Both the position numbers and the translations under genes were made by a program. The notes below the pieces were generated by a model. That model ran no database searches, had not been told where the DNA came from, and saw only the letters and a program-made list of their open reading frames with translations. A DNA stretch of 64,000 bases. Origin: Flaveria trinervia (taxonomy: Eukaryota; Streptophyta; Magnoliopsida; Asterales; Asteraceae). The stretch lies in NCBI GenBank assembly GCA_025506515.1, contig CM046454.1, forward strand, positions 33,480,022-33,544,021, read 5' to 3'. This document shows, in pieces, positions 22,803 to 32,708 of the stretch (the first letter of the stretch is position 1; each line of letters opens with the position of its first letter).

Positions 22803-23548
22803 TGTAGATGCATATGTTCCTAGTTTATGAACTTAATGTAAAAGTTTTTCATATCTTATACATATGTAATGAATGGGTTCAATGAAAAATAATCTGTAAT
22901 TGATATCTATTAATGTTTATTTATTTCATATTATTATTATGTTAAAGTATAATGTATACGTGTGACCTTATTATATAGGTTTGAGGGTGTTGTGCGTGAT
23001 TCTTAGTCAATAATTACTAAGAAATGTGTTCAACATGGTCGGATGAGTAATCATGCGAATAGCCCATATTTATGGACCATACGCATGAATACATCATGCT
23101 TATGGAGCAGTCGCATGACTGGACCAGGAGACTGGATCAGTCGCATGATTGAGACATAAGATTGACTTAGTAGCACGACTGAACCTTTAGTCGTGCGTAT
23201 GGATCATCGCATGATTCAGTCGCATGACTAAACCATGCTAATGATTTAGTCGTACGAATGAAAGCCCCTAACATATAAAAGCCACTTAATTCGTGGAAAA
23301 ACATAACAATTGAGAGAGAATTCGAAACACTTACAAACCCTAGCCGTTCAGAACGTCCAAGGAAGCCTGTCCAACTTCATGGATCATTCCTGATCGATCT
23401 CTATCCGTTCATAACATTTAGTTTCAATCGTATATCGATCGGGTAATTTTTCTCACGGATTGGATCGCCAATCAAATAGGATTCCGCACGATTTGTTTAG
23501 ATTTAAACGCAGAATCTGTTAGCATTCCGTACGTACACGGTCCTGACA
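22803..23548 (+). repeat. 5' LTR of element S
   Basis: TG...CA bounded. U3 holds about nine AGTCGCACGACT-like words (23040-23260) immediately before TATAAAA (23274-23280). Confidence 0.95.
23040..23280 (+). promoter_or_regulatory. AGTCGCACGACT cluster plus TATA box, LTR of element S
   Basis: Words such as CAGTCGCATGACTGG, CAGTCGCATGATTG and AGTCGTGCGTATGG are near-palindromic (AGTCG-NN-CGACT) and irregularly spaced. TATAAAA at 23274-23280 follows directly. The equivalent in the 3' LTR is 36310-36558. Confidence 0.8.
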
Positions 23549-23550
23549 AG

Positions 23551-23562
23551 TGGTATCAGAGC
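23551..23562 (+). other. Primer-binding site of element S
   Basis: TGGTATCAGAGC, two bases after the LTR end; initiator tRNA-Met complement. Confidence 0.93.
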
Positions 23563-24031
23563 TTTGGCTCTTGATTTTGCGTTTGATTCAACTAGAATTG
23601 TATCAAAACTCAAGTTTAACTCAAAAGAGTCATCTTTTTTAGTCCATGGGTGTTTTTCGACGTTTCCAGGCATTAAAGTTGAAGTTTTTCGTCATACGGA
23701 AGATTAGGGTTTCTGGGTAAATCGTAATTCATGTCTAAGTGCCAAAAATTCGATTTTTCCAAATACAGCAGCTTTCAGTCGCACGAATAGCTCATTCGTA
23801 CGATTGAACTCATTCGCATCCTCCATTCACACGACTAAACTCAGTCGTATCCTTCATTTGCATGACTGGACACCTTGAGTCGCTTTAGTCCATTCACCTT
23901 GTTCATACACACGAATGAATCCAATCGCATGATTGAATTCATTCGCACTCTTCATTTGCACGAGTGATTCATACGCATTATCCATTCGCACGATTGAAGT
24001 GTCCTGTTCTCATAGTATAAAGTTCATACAA
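23563..24031 (+). other. Leader of element S with second word cluster
   Basis: Non-coding. 23760-24000 carries a second cluster of the LTR word (CAGTCGCACGAATAG, TTCGTACGATTGAA, CAATCGCATGATTGAA) ending about 30 bp before the gag ATG at 24032. Confidence 0.8.
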
Positions 24032-25162
24032 ATGGAAGATCAGTTTTAAGCGTTTACTTTCGGGAAGGACCCACGCATCCAGAACCTTCTGCTTCTAGAG
24101 AATGAGATACGAAATCACAATAAACTGCCGAAGCTTATCATGTTGGATGACTATCCACAATGGAAACAGTGGTTTGAGATTTACCTAAATGGAGTGGATC
24201 CAAATCTTTGGACTTCAATAGAGACGGGTTACATGGTACCAGTCAGCGCAAATGGAGTAAAGTTGACATTGTGCGGAATGAGCGAGGCTCTGAAGATACT
24301 CTTCAATGCTGAGAAGAAAGTTTATAGTCTAGTGATTCAGTCTATCCCGAAAGACATCTTTCACCAATTCTCTAAGAACAAGCAGACAAAAAAGTTGTGG
24401 GAGGCATTAGAGAAGAGATACGATGAGAATGCGACGCTAAAGACACTAAAGGCAAAGGCTCTCAAGAAGGAGCTTGATAATTTCTCCTCAATTTGGAATG
24501 AGAGCTTGGATGACATCATCGATATGTTCTACCATCTAATGAGTGAGCTACACACTCATGGTGTAACGATGTCTATGAAAGATAAAGTTTCAAGCTTTGC
24601 AGATGGGTTTCCTGAGAAATGGGATTCATTAGTGTCCAACCTGAGATAGAATGACATACTTGCTACGTTCGACATAAATGACTTCATCTTGAAGTTAAGA
24701 CAGGAGGAACTAAGGATGAAGTACAAGTCAAAGAAAGGATCTTATGTTCAGAATCCTTCACTATACAACTCGGTTCCCAATCTAACTGGTTCAGGAGCAC
24801 CACTTCAAATAGCTTTTGTGTCAAGTTTCATGGCTCCTTCCCAATCCCCTGCTTCAGGACAAGAAACGTCTGGGTCATCATTGACTCAATACATAGTGCC
24901 TGAAGCCAATACTACAAAGTTGAAGACCGAGAATCTTGGTAATGTCATAGTGAAGGTTGCAAAAGAGCACATGGACCTTCTTGCAGCAGTTGTTCAATCA
25001 TATGACGGTCTAGTTGCTGGGAAGATCAGAAATTGTCATCTTGCAAATGAATATTATGAGCAAGTTGACAAGAACGAGCTGGAAAGGATGGATATCATGT
25101 GGGCTCTTGCAAGTGCAGTTAGACGAGCAAAAAGTTTGTTAAGAAGACGGGACAGAATCTAG
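24032..25162 (+). pseudogene. gag: Copia gag N-terminal region, element S
   Basis: One frame from ATG 24032, interrupted by TAA at codon 6 (24047) and by TAG at 24647, otherwise open to 25160. It encodes the UBN2/DUF4219-type copia Gag: LDDYPQWKQWFEIYLNGVD, WTSIETGYMVP, LKKELDNFSSIWNESLDDII and FPEKWDSLVSNLR (the TAG follows here), then LRQEELRMKYKSKKG. Both stops are single-base changes away from sense codons. Gag forms the particle shell. Confidence 0.9.
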
Positions 25163-26864
25163 TAGCCATAAAATATACGACCTTTGGTTTCGACAAAACC
25201 AAGGTCACCTACTTCAATTGTGATGAAAAGGGGAACTTTAAACGTGAATGTGTGAAGCCCAAGAAAACAGGAAATGGTAACCCATTTCTTGCTTTCAACT
25301 GTCAAGATAAGGAGATGGTTGGAACCAGTCCTTCAAATAAAGACACTAAAGCACTAACTGCCCAAGGTGATGAAGGACAAGACTAGTCTTTCCGCTTTGT
25401 CTCTCCTAAACAATCAAACATTGCTTGTGTTGAAGCATTGGATGATGGCCTCCCAGTGAAGGTGAGATAGCAGCTGAGCAAGCGATGTCAGATACAGAAG
25501 AAGCTGTGAACATGGTAAACCAGTTTGTTGTGGAAGAGCTCAGAGCAACAAGTTCAGAATCTCCAACAATAGAAGAGTCTACCTCTGCATTAATGGCCGA
25601 TTCAACGGAATCCTCATAGGTAAGTTCTTTAGATCAACTATTTAATAAGCATGCTTGTTTTGAATGTGAAAATTTAGGTATTCAGCATAGATCTAAAATT
25701 TGCTAGGTTATTAGAACACAATGATAACTTAGTAAATGACTTACAACTCCACACTGAAACTAATCGTATATTAAAACAAAATGAGTGCAGTTTTAAAGAA
25801 AAGATATAACTTTTAAGTAAACAACTAAGGGAAACCGAGGTTGTTGCCTTAAATCAATCTAATGATATAAAGTTTTATTTAAATTCATTAGAAGAAACCA
25901 AAAAAGAGAAAGTAGTGTTAGAAGTCAAAGTTAACTCACTAAAACAAAAACAACATAGTTGGGCTAGTTCTTCTCACATAGTAAAGAACTTAGTGAAAGA
26001 ACGAAATAATGGGGAAGGTTTGGGATTCAAAGTAGTTCCACCACCACATGAGATCCTCTTGAATGAAAAATGTAGACCTATAAATAACAACCCAATTAAG
26101 GATCATGTGGTGTCTACTCCTCTAGTTAGTGATCCTGATTCCACAGGTAAACCAGTGAAATATGGCACTTAACAAAAGGAGACTACATTGAAATCAAAAG
26201 GCAAGATGCTAGTTGAGAACTTAGATGATGCATTTAAAAGGGTTAATGTAAGGTCAGGCTCACCAAAGTCCATTTCAGAACCTAAACTAACTAAACTAGT
26301 TAACCGCAAACATGTTAATCATCAAAGTCCAACCAAAGGGCAAGTAAAACATGTTCAAAACATCAAAACAATTAATTTTGTTAAAAAATGTGAAACATCT
26401 AAAAGGGTAGTGACTAAACCAAACCAGGCACACCTTGGACCTTCACTAAACTCAACAACACACAAAAAGTTTTCCTCAATCTGTAGAAGCAAGATCTTGC
26501 TACAGCTGTGGAAAACAAGGACATATCTCTACTAATTGTCCTTACTATTAGACACCAAGAAAGAAAATTGAACTTTATGATACAAAACCAAGTTCTTTAA
26601 ACATAAGATCTAACACTCCACTTAAGAGTGTGAGTGAGCCAAAAGTTCAAACCATAAATCAGTCGTCTGTTTACCACAAACAGGCCTTAAACAAGACTGG
26701 GTTATGGAAAGCAAAATCAAGTCTAGCGTCTGATAGTGAGAAAAATAAGAAGAAGATATGCCCCAGCCTCTAAAGGACAATGGGTTGAGTTTATGATGTG
26801 TGATTCCTCTAGGTCACCCAAGCATGTTAAGGATTGGGTCCCAAATCTGAACTAACATGTTTCT
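25163..26864 (+). pseudogene. gag: Copia gag C-terminal region with two spaced zinc knuckles, element S
   Basis: The first knuckle, at about 25210, is degenerate (YFNCDEKGNFKREC: the first Cys and the His are lost). A Lys/Glu/Asn-rich coiled-coil-like stretch follows (25700-26170, LEVKVNSLKQKQHSW) and then a basic region (VNVRSGSPKSISEPKLTKLV). The second knuckle, near 26490-26550, is intact (CYSCGKQGHISTNC). The pieces lie in several frames. The same two-knuckle layout is seen in elements 1, 2 and 3. Confidence 0.8.
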
Positions 26865-27116
26865 TTGACTGTGCAGGGTGTCTGCTACAGTGCTATCACT
26901 AATATCTGGATTATTGATAGCGGAGCATCCATGCACATAACAGGGAATTCGTCCTTCCTTTTCAACGTCAAACAAATCAAAGGGGGACATGTTTCATTTA
27001 CTGGAAACAAAGCAGGCTACATCACAACACAAGGCGAAGTAGGAAACGAGAAAGTAAAATTTGACAAGGTAAACTACGTTCAAAAACTTCAAAATAATTT
27101 ACTTTCAGTCTCCTAG
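26865..27116 (+). pseudogene. pro: Copia protease, element S
   Basis: Open 83 codons with the catalytic motif in WIIDSGASMHITGNSSF, then GYITTQGEVGNEKVKFDKV and the usual LLSVS end. The TAG after LLSVS (27114) interrupts the fusion with the pre-integrase region. The active site is intact. Confidence 0.88.
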
Positions 27117-28690
27117 ATCTGTGATAAAGGCTTTAAGGTTATATTGACAACAAGAAGTGCTACATGTGGAAAAAGGACTATGTGATTGAGGAGGATAAGG
27201 TTCTCATGTCAGCTTCAAGATATAATTACATGTATGTCTTGGATCTATCAAAAGCACCCACAATTGATCACATAGTTCAATGCTTCTTGTCAAAGGAAAC
27301 TGACAGAGACTCAGTCTTGTGGCATAGGATAGTGGGGCACATCAATCCTTGAAAGATGAATCACTTGATTTAGAATGACCTAGTGAATGGTGTAAATGTT
27401 ATGAACTTCCAGCTTCCAGACTTTTGCATAGCTTGCAAGAAAGGGAAACAAACCAAGAAGGCTCATAAGGCAAAGAAAGTCAACTCTATTGATATGCCTC
27501 TCGAGCTTCTACACATGGATTTGTTTGGCCCTGTTAGCACAAAGAGCATTTGTAGGAGATTTGTATTGCTTTATAGTAACAGATGATTACTCAAGATTCT
27601 CTTGGGTGATGTTTTTGAAAGCCAAATCAGAAACCTCTAAATCATTCAAACATCTGGTAACTACATTAGAATCACTCTACAAGCTGAAAGTTAGGCAGAT
27701 TCGATCAAACAACGACACTGAATTCAAGAATCAGTGGATGGTGGCCTACTATAGGGAAAGAGGAATTTGTTCATCAATTCACCTCTGCCTACACTCCACA
27801 GATGAACGGCGTAGCTGAAAGAAAGAATCGAAGTTTGATCGACACTGCCAAAACAATGCTTGGGGACTCAAAACTACCTATTCAATTTTGGAATGAGGTA
27901 GTGGCAAATGCGTGTTAAACGCTCAATCGAGTCTTAGTGGTCAAGCGACATGGGAAAATGTGTTATGAACTACTCGAGCGACGTAAACCTAATTTGGATA
28001 ATTAGAACTGTTTGGCGCACCTTGTACATTGTTGAAGAAGACTCAGAATGGGGGGGTTTAGCGAGAAGGCAGAAGAAGGATATTTCTCAAATACAGCATA
28101 CTAGACAAGAGAGTTTACAACAACTCAATGGGTTAGGTAGAAGTGTGGTGCAACGTTGACGTTCAGAGATACACCAAACCCCCCCAACGGGAAAGGACCC
28201 TCATTCTTCTTTGACTATGATGGTTTCTTTAAATCCTTCAATCTGCCACATTCTCATACCATGACGAGCTGTCTTCTAGGACGATGTATGATGCTTTTAA
28301 CACTCCTCCACCAGACTCGACATCAACTTGTCCAGTAGATGATTCCATTAACTCTTCAAGGGGAGACCTTGAAGTGAGTGAGTCTTCATCTGATGATGAG
28401 GCAGTTGAGACTACTAATGAGAACCGGGAGGAGAGGTCCCTACCAATGAAAGTACACAAGCATCAAATCATGATGCCTCTAACAATCGGAACCTCATACT
28501 CCAACAACCACAGACCCTGAACCTGAGTTTAACAATTTGGATAATGAGGTGGCTATTCCAATGACTCCCAGATCTCGGCTAAACATTTATTCATCCCTTA
28601 GACAATGTCATTGGGGATGTTTGATCGGGAGTACAGACCAGAAATCAGATGTACTCAGCTGATTATGCCTCGGTAATGGAAAAGGGATAC
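27117..28690 (+). pseudogene. pol: Copia pre-integrase domain and integrase, element S
   Basis: YMWKKDYVIEEDKVLMSASR and DSVLWHRIVGHINP form the pre-integrase region. The zinc part is FCIACKKGKQTKKAHK. The core has HMDLFGPVSTKSI and VTDDYSRFSWVMFLKAKSE, then RSNNDTEFKNQW, where the usual DNGTEF is altered (the second catalytic Asp is Asn). The C-terminal part after about 27840 is badly shifted. A possible local rearrangement at 27940-28150 replaces the expected F-G-C region. Inactive. Confidence 0.85.
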
Positions 28691-29640
28691 CTTCACAATG
28701 GAGCATATTGATGTTTTGTGTCTAAATTTGAGCCAAAATATGTTATTGAAGCATTAAATGATGAGGCATGGGTCAGTGCAATGCAAGAAGAACTCCTACA
28801 GTTCAAGAAGTTAGGAGTATGGACCCTTGTGGACAAACCAAAAGGTGCTAAGGTGATTGGCACTAAATAGGTACTGAAATGCAAGAAAGATGACCAAGGG
28901 GTCATAATCAGAAATAAGGCTCGACTTGTAGTACAAGGATTTCGACAAGTCGAAGGCATAGATTACAATGAAGTGTTTGCACCAATGGCAAGGATGGAAG
29001 CAATACGTATATTTCTAGCTTATGCATTCTACATGAAAATCAAAGTCTATCAACTAGATGTCAAGAATGCATTCCTTCATGGTGAAATCCGTGAGACAGT
29101 TTATGTTAGTCAACCCGAAGGATTTGAGGATCCTTATCATCGGGATAGAGTTTACAAGCTGGATAAGGCTCTCTACTGGCTCCATCAAGCCCCTAGAGCA
29201 TTGAGAAACTCTCAACTCATCCGGTGAAGCAGGGTTTTCGCAAAGGAGTTATTGACTATACACTGTTCATCAATGAAAAAGATGGCAACTTATTACTGGT
29301 ACACATTTATGTTGATGACATAATCTTCGGTTCCACAAACGAAGATTTATGTAAAGAATTCGAATCTGTAATGAAAGCAGATTTGAGATGAGTGCCATAG
29401 GAGAGATGAAGTTCTTTCTTGGGCTACAGGTGGATCACACACCAAAGGGAATCTTCCTACATCAGACCAAGTATGTAGGTAATATCCTCAGTCGATTTGA
29501 CATGGAGAATGCTTCCACAGCTGGAACTCCACTTGCCACAAATCATGATGCGGCACCCGATGAAAATGGTGATGTGGTTGTTGCCACCATGTATAGCGGA
29601 ATGAGCGAATCCCTCAAGTACCTCATAGCCTCATGACCTG
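28691..29640 (+). pseudogene. pol: Copia reverse transcriptase, element S
   Basis: Reads SKFEPKYVIEALNDEAWVSA and MQEELLQFKKLGVWTLVDKP, with a TAG replacing Trp after VIGTK (28868), then ARLVVQGFRQVEGIDYNEVF, YQLDVKNAFLHGEI and VYKLDKALYWLHQAPRAL. The catalytic IYVDDIIFGSTNEDL is at about 29307-29351. After a frameshift FFLGLQVDHTPKGIFLHQTK continues to 29636. The YVDD is intact but the gene is broken in at least four places. Confidence 0.9.
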
Positions 29641-30240
29641 ATATCATGTACATGACGTGTCCTTGTTCCAAATATCAGGCGAAACCAAAAGTAAACCATC
29701 TCATAGGAGACAAAAGGATCTTTCGTTATTTGAAGGGTACTCCAACACTCGAGTTATGGTATCCTCATGATGATGACATTGAACTTACAGCATATAGTGA
29801 CTCGGATTATGGTGGTTGCAAATGAATTACAAGTGCACATCAGCAGGATGTTAGTTCTTTGGTAGACGGTTAGTCACCTGGTAGTGTAAGAAGCAGACCC
29901 CTGTTGCTCTGTCAACATGTGAAACTGAATACGTTGCTACTGCTACTTGTTGTTCCCAAATAATTTGGATTCAAAAACAAATGCGCGACTTTGGTTTGAA
30001 ATTTTCTAACACTCCTATTTTTGTTGATAATTCTACTGCTATTGTTGTAACCGAAAATCGGGTCCAGCATCCTAAAACTAAACATATCGGTATTAAGTAT
30101 CACTTTATATGTGACTGTTTTGAAAATCAATTAATCGATGTGGTTAAAATTAATACGGATTTTCATTTTGCCGTCCTCTACCCAAAATCATTTGATAAAT
30201 CGAGGTTTTTATATCTTTTAGAGGTTAATGGCATGAAAAA
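29641..30240 (+). pseudogene. pol: Copia RNase H, element S
   Basis: Shows YQAKPKVNHLIGDKRIFRYL, ELWYPHDDDIELTAYSDSDY, two stops near 29825-29880, and then PIFVDNSTAIVVTENRVQHP and KTKHIGIKYHFICDC in the open stretch from 29981. Removes RNA from the hybrid during reverse transcription. Confidence 0.85.
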
Positions 30241-30367
30241 GAAACGTGAAGTGGTTCCGAAGACGAAAGTTTGTAGTCCGACTAGTGTAGTTTTAATTTT
30301 ATTTTATTTCACTTTATTTTCCTGTCTATTAAAATACAAAAACGCAAAAAGATTTTTGGTTTTAGAA

Positions 30368-30380
30368 TTTTAGGGGGAGA
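30368..30380 (+). other. Internal polypurine-like tract, element S
   Basis: TTTTAGGGGGAGA, about 125 bp after the conserved end of RNase H and 5.7 kb before the 3' LTR. Same sequence and position as 19234-19247 and 55981-55993 in the minus elements. Confidence 0.7.
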
Positions 30381-31747
30381 ATAGTTTAGTCTAGTATTAA
30401 ATTCGTGCAGTATTTAATTACTTAAAAAAGGGGGGGCAAGGGCAGCTTAGCTAATAAGAAATGAAATCAAATTTGTGATTCTGATTCAAAGTAAATGGAA
30501 AATGATAGTACACAGGGAACGAACTAGTTGGGACTTCAAAACTAGTGTGCTCAAAATGCAAAATTCAAAGTACAAGTCTGAGAAGTCTAATCACAACTAA
30601 AAAAATATGATAGTTAAACTAGTTGCTACTGAGATAACACGGAGAAAGTAGACCTAGAGGTTGCTAGTTCATAATATGATGTGTCGGTAGATTCAACACA
30701 ATAGATGAGTAGACTTCATTGGTGAATTAAAAAGTCAAACTAACTTGTTCAACTTGCTGTGGGTTCTCATCTTATCCCTACTTAACACAATCAACGTATT
30801 TCTAAGAAAGGGTGACGAGCAAAATAAATGCCACAAATGTGTGTGGATGACTACAAATATGAGTAAAGCACTTGTAAAAAATGCTAAAAGCAATCAAGCT
30901 GATAACTTATGTTGTTGGTGTTTTATGTGCAAAAAGAAAATTAAATGCTCTAACAAGAAGATAGTTTGTGTGCCTCTCTGCTATGCGGTGGCACTGACCT
31001 GAGGATAAGCATAACCTAAATATTCTAGAATTCATTGTTGATTGCGCCTCATTGTTGTGCGATGGCATTGACTTGAGGCTTGGTATCTCTTTGAAGGCTC
31101 TTAGAATAGTCTCTTCTTGTCCAATACCCGTAGACCGCTCAAAAATATCCTAAGGAATGTTGATTACCAAATAAGTGTGAGATCCACAAATGCATGTGGA
31201 AATAATTAAACCTAATTCATACCATTGTAAGTCAAAAGTCTGTGTATGGATTTAAGGGGACAAACATACTGACAATCATGGTGACTGTAATTCTTGAAAG
31301 TCAAAATCATTGTGTGCATCTTATGGCTTTAGAATGATTTCTTGAAAGTGCTAAGACTCTTAGACATAACAAGAATCTAGCATCTAGTGCATATTAATAA
31401 GGGGTTCCCGAATGATTCTGTTATACCTGTATGATTCCAAAATGAATCGTTTCAGAAATAATTTAATCAACTTGAAGTTGTTTTGTTCAAACACAAACAA
31501 CAAAAATATGTCTTGTTTGTTTTAAATTTCTAAGTTATTTTTCTATTTTCTAGTCGTTTGTAGGATTAATCGTGAGACTATAAAACTAGATGTACTCTGT
31601 GAATCATTTACTAAAATGGGTCACGTCTGAGGTGACAAATCAGTTTCAAATTAAAAGGATCACGTCTGAGGTGATCAAATGATGTTAAAAGGTCATAATA
31701 TTTATCAAATGTTAACATTTTAAAGGGTTTAAAGTGTAAAGGGTTCA
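30381..31747 (+). other. Non-coding stretch between pol and ORF3 (element S)
   Basis: No convincing ORF. Contains two stem-loop repeats (30973-31078); otherwise nothing recognised. Confidence 0.6.
30973..31078 (+). repeat. Paired stem-loop repeats, element S
   Basis: Copies CTCTGCTATGCGGTGGCACTGACCTGAGG-type (30973-31004) and CTCATTGTTGTGCGATGGCATTGAC-type (31046-31078). The inner stem is TGC/GCA with loops GGTG or GATG, against TAC/GTA with GTGA or GATA in elements 1 and 2. Confidence 0.7.
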
Positions 31748-32030
31748 GGATCATAAGGATAAGCCAATAGCATGATTGGATCATGAGTATTAGCCAATCA
31801 CACGATTGAACCATACGTATTAGCTAGTCATACGACTGGACCATGAGTATGGAACAACCATGCGATGGGACTACATGACTGAACCAATCGCACGAATGGA
31901 TCAAGGAGTATGAGTCAGTCGCACAACTGAACCCCAGTCGCACGACTAAAGCATGAGTATGGGCTCAGTCGCACGACTGGAGCATACATATGGGTCAAGT
32001 CGTACGATTGAATATTAAGATAGTATAAAA
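31748..32030 (+). promoter_or_regulatory. LTR-like word cluster and TATA box before ORF3, element S
   Basis: CAGTCGCACGACTGGAG, AGTCGTACGATTGAA, CAATCACACGATTGAA and similar words (31764-32010) run straight into TATAAAA (32024-32030), as in the U3 of this element's LTR. A second cluster (32390-32640) follows and then the ORF3 ATG at 32709. This copies the order U3 cluster - TATA - leader cluster - gag ATG seen at 23040-24032. Promoter activity is inferred. Confidence 0.65.
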
Positions 32031-32389
32031 GAGGGGTGAGTCGGTCGTATTTCTCACCACCCCTCAAATCTTTCAAAAACCTCCTCATATTTAGGTGCTC
32101 TGCCAAAATTTCATTTGCATTGATTACTCTCTGATATTGTTTCTAATGGTTGTGCTAATCATCTACAGGTACTTTGTGACTGTAATCGAACAAAATGCAC
32201 GGAGTAATCAAACCCTAACTGACCTAATTGGTTAAAATCAAGAAATCAGTAAAACCACTCACATAGACCACTTAAATGAACAAAATAGTTGATTTAAAGG
32301 ACATTAGGTGCTATTTAGAGTGCTTGCGAGTCAGTGAGTCTAAACACGACATCTAACATCATGTTTTGACCAAGATTCGTAGTCGGAGT

Positions 32390-32640
32390 GCCGAACATAG
32401 TCGTATGCGAATAGAAACTCCGAATGAACTTCAGTTGCACGATTGAGCCAGACGTGCGATTCAATCTCATGATTGAATCATTCGGTAACTCAGTCGCACG
32501 ACTGACCCAACCGCATGGCTTAACACACGACTTAGTTCAGTCGCAAGCTAAATCACACAACTAAACTCAGCCGCAGGCTCAATCGCACGACTGAACTAAG
32601 TCGTATGGTTCAATTGCACGATTGACCCAGACTGATCTAA
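32390..32640 (+). repeat. Second AGTCGCACGACT cluster before ORF3, element S
   Basis: About ten near-palindromic words (TCAGTCGCACGACTGACCC, CAATCGCACGACTGAAC, ACACGACTTAGTTCAGTCG) ending about 70 bp before the ORF3 start. Confidence 0.88.
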
Positions 32641-32708
32641 AACAGCTTAAGTTTCAACTGTCTTCTTAATGGTAAATCTAACGTATATGTCTCTTGTGTT
32701 ACCGCAAC

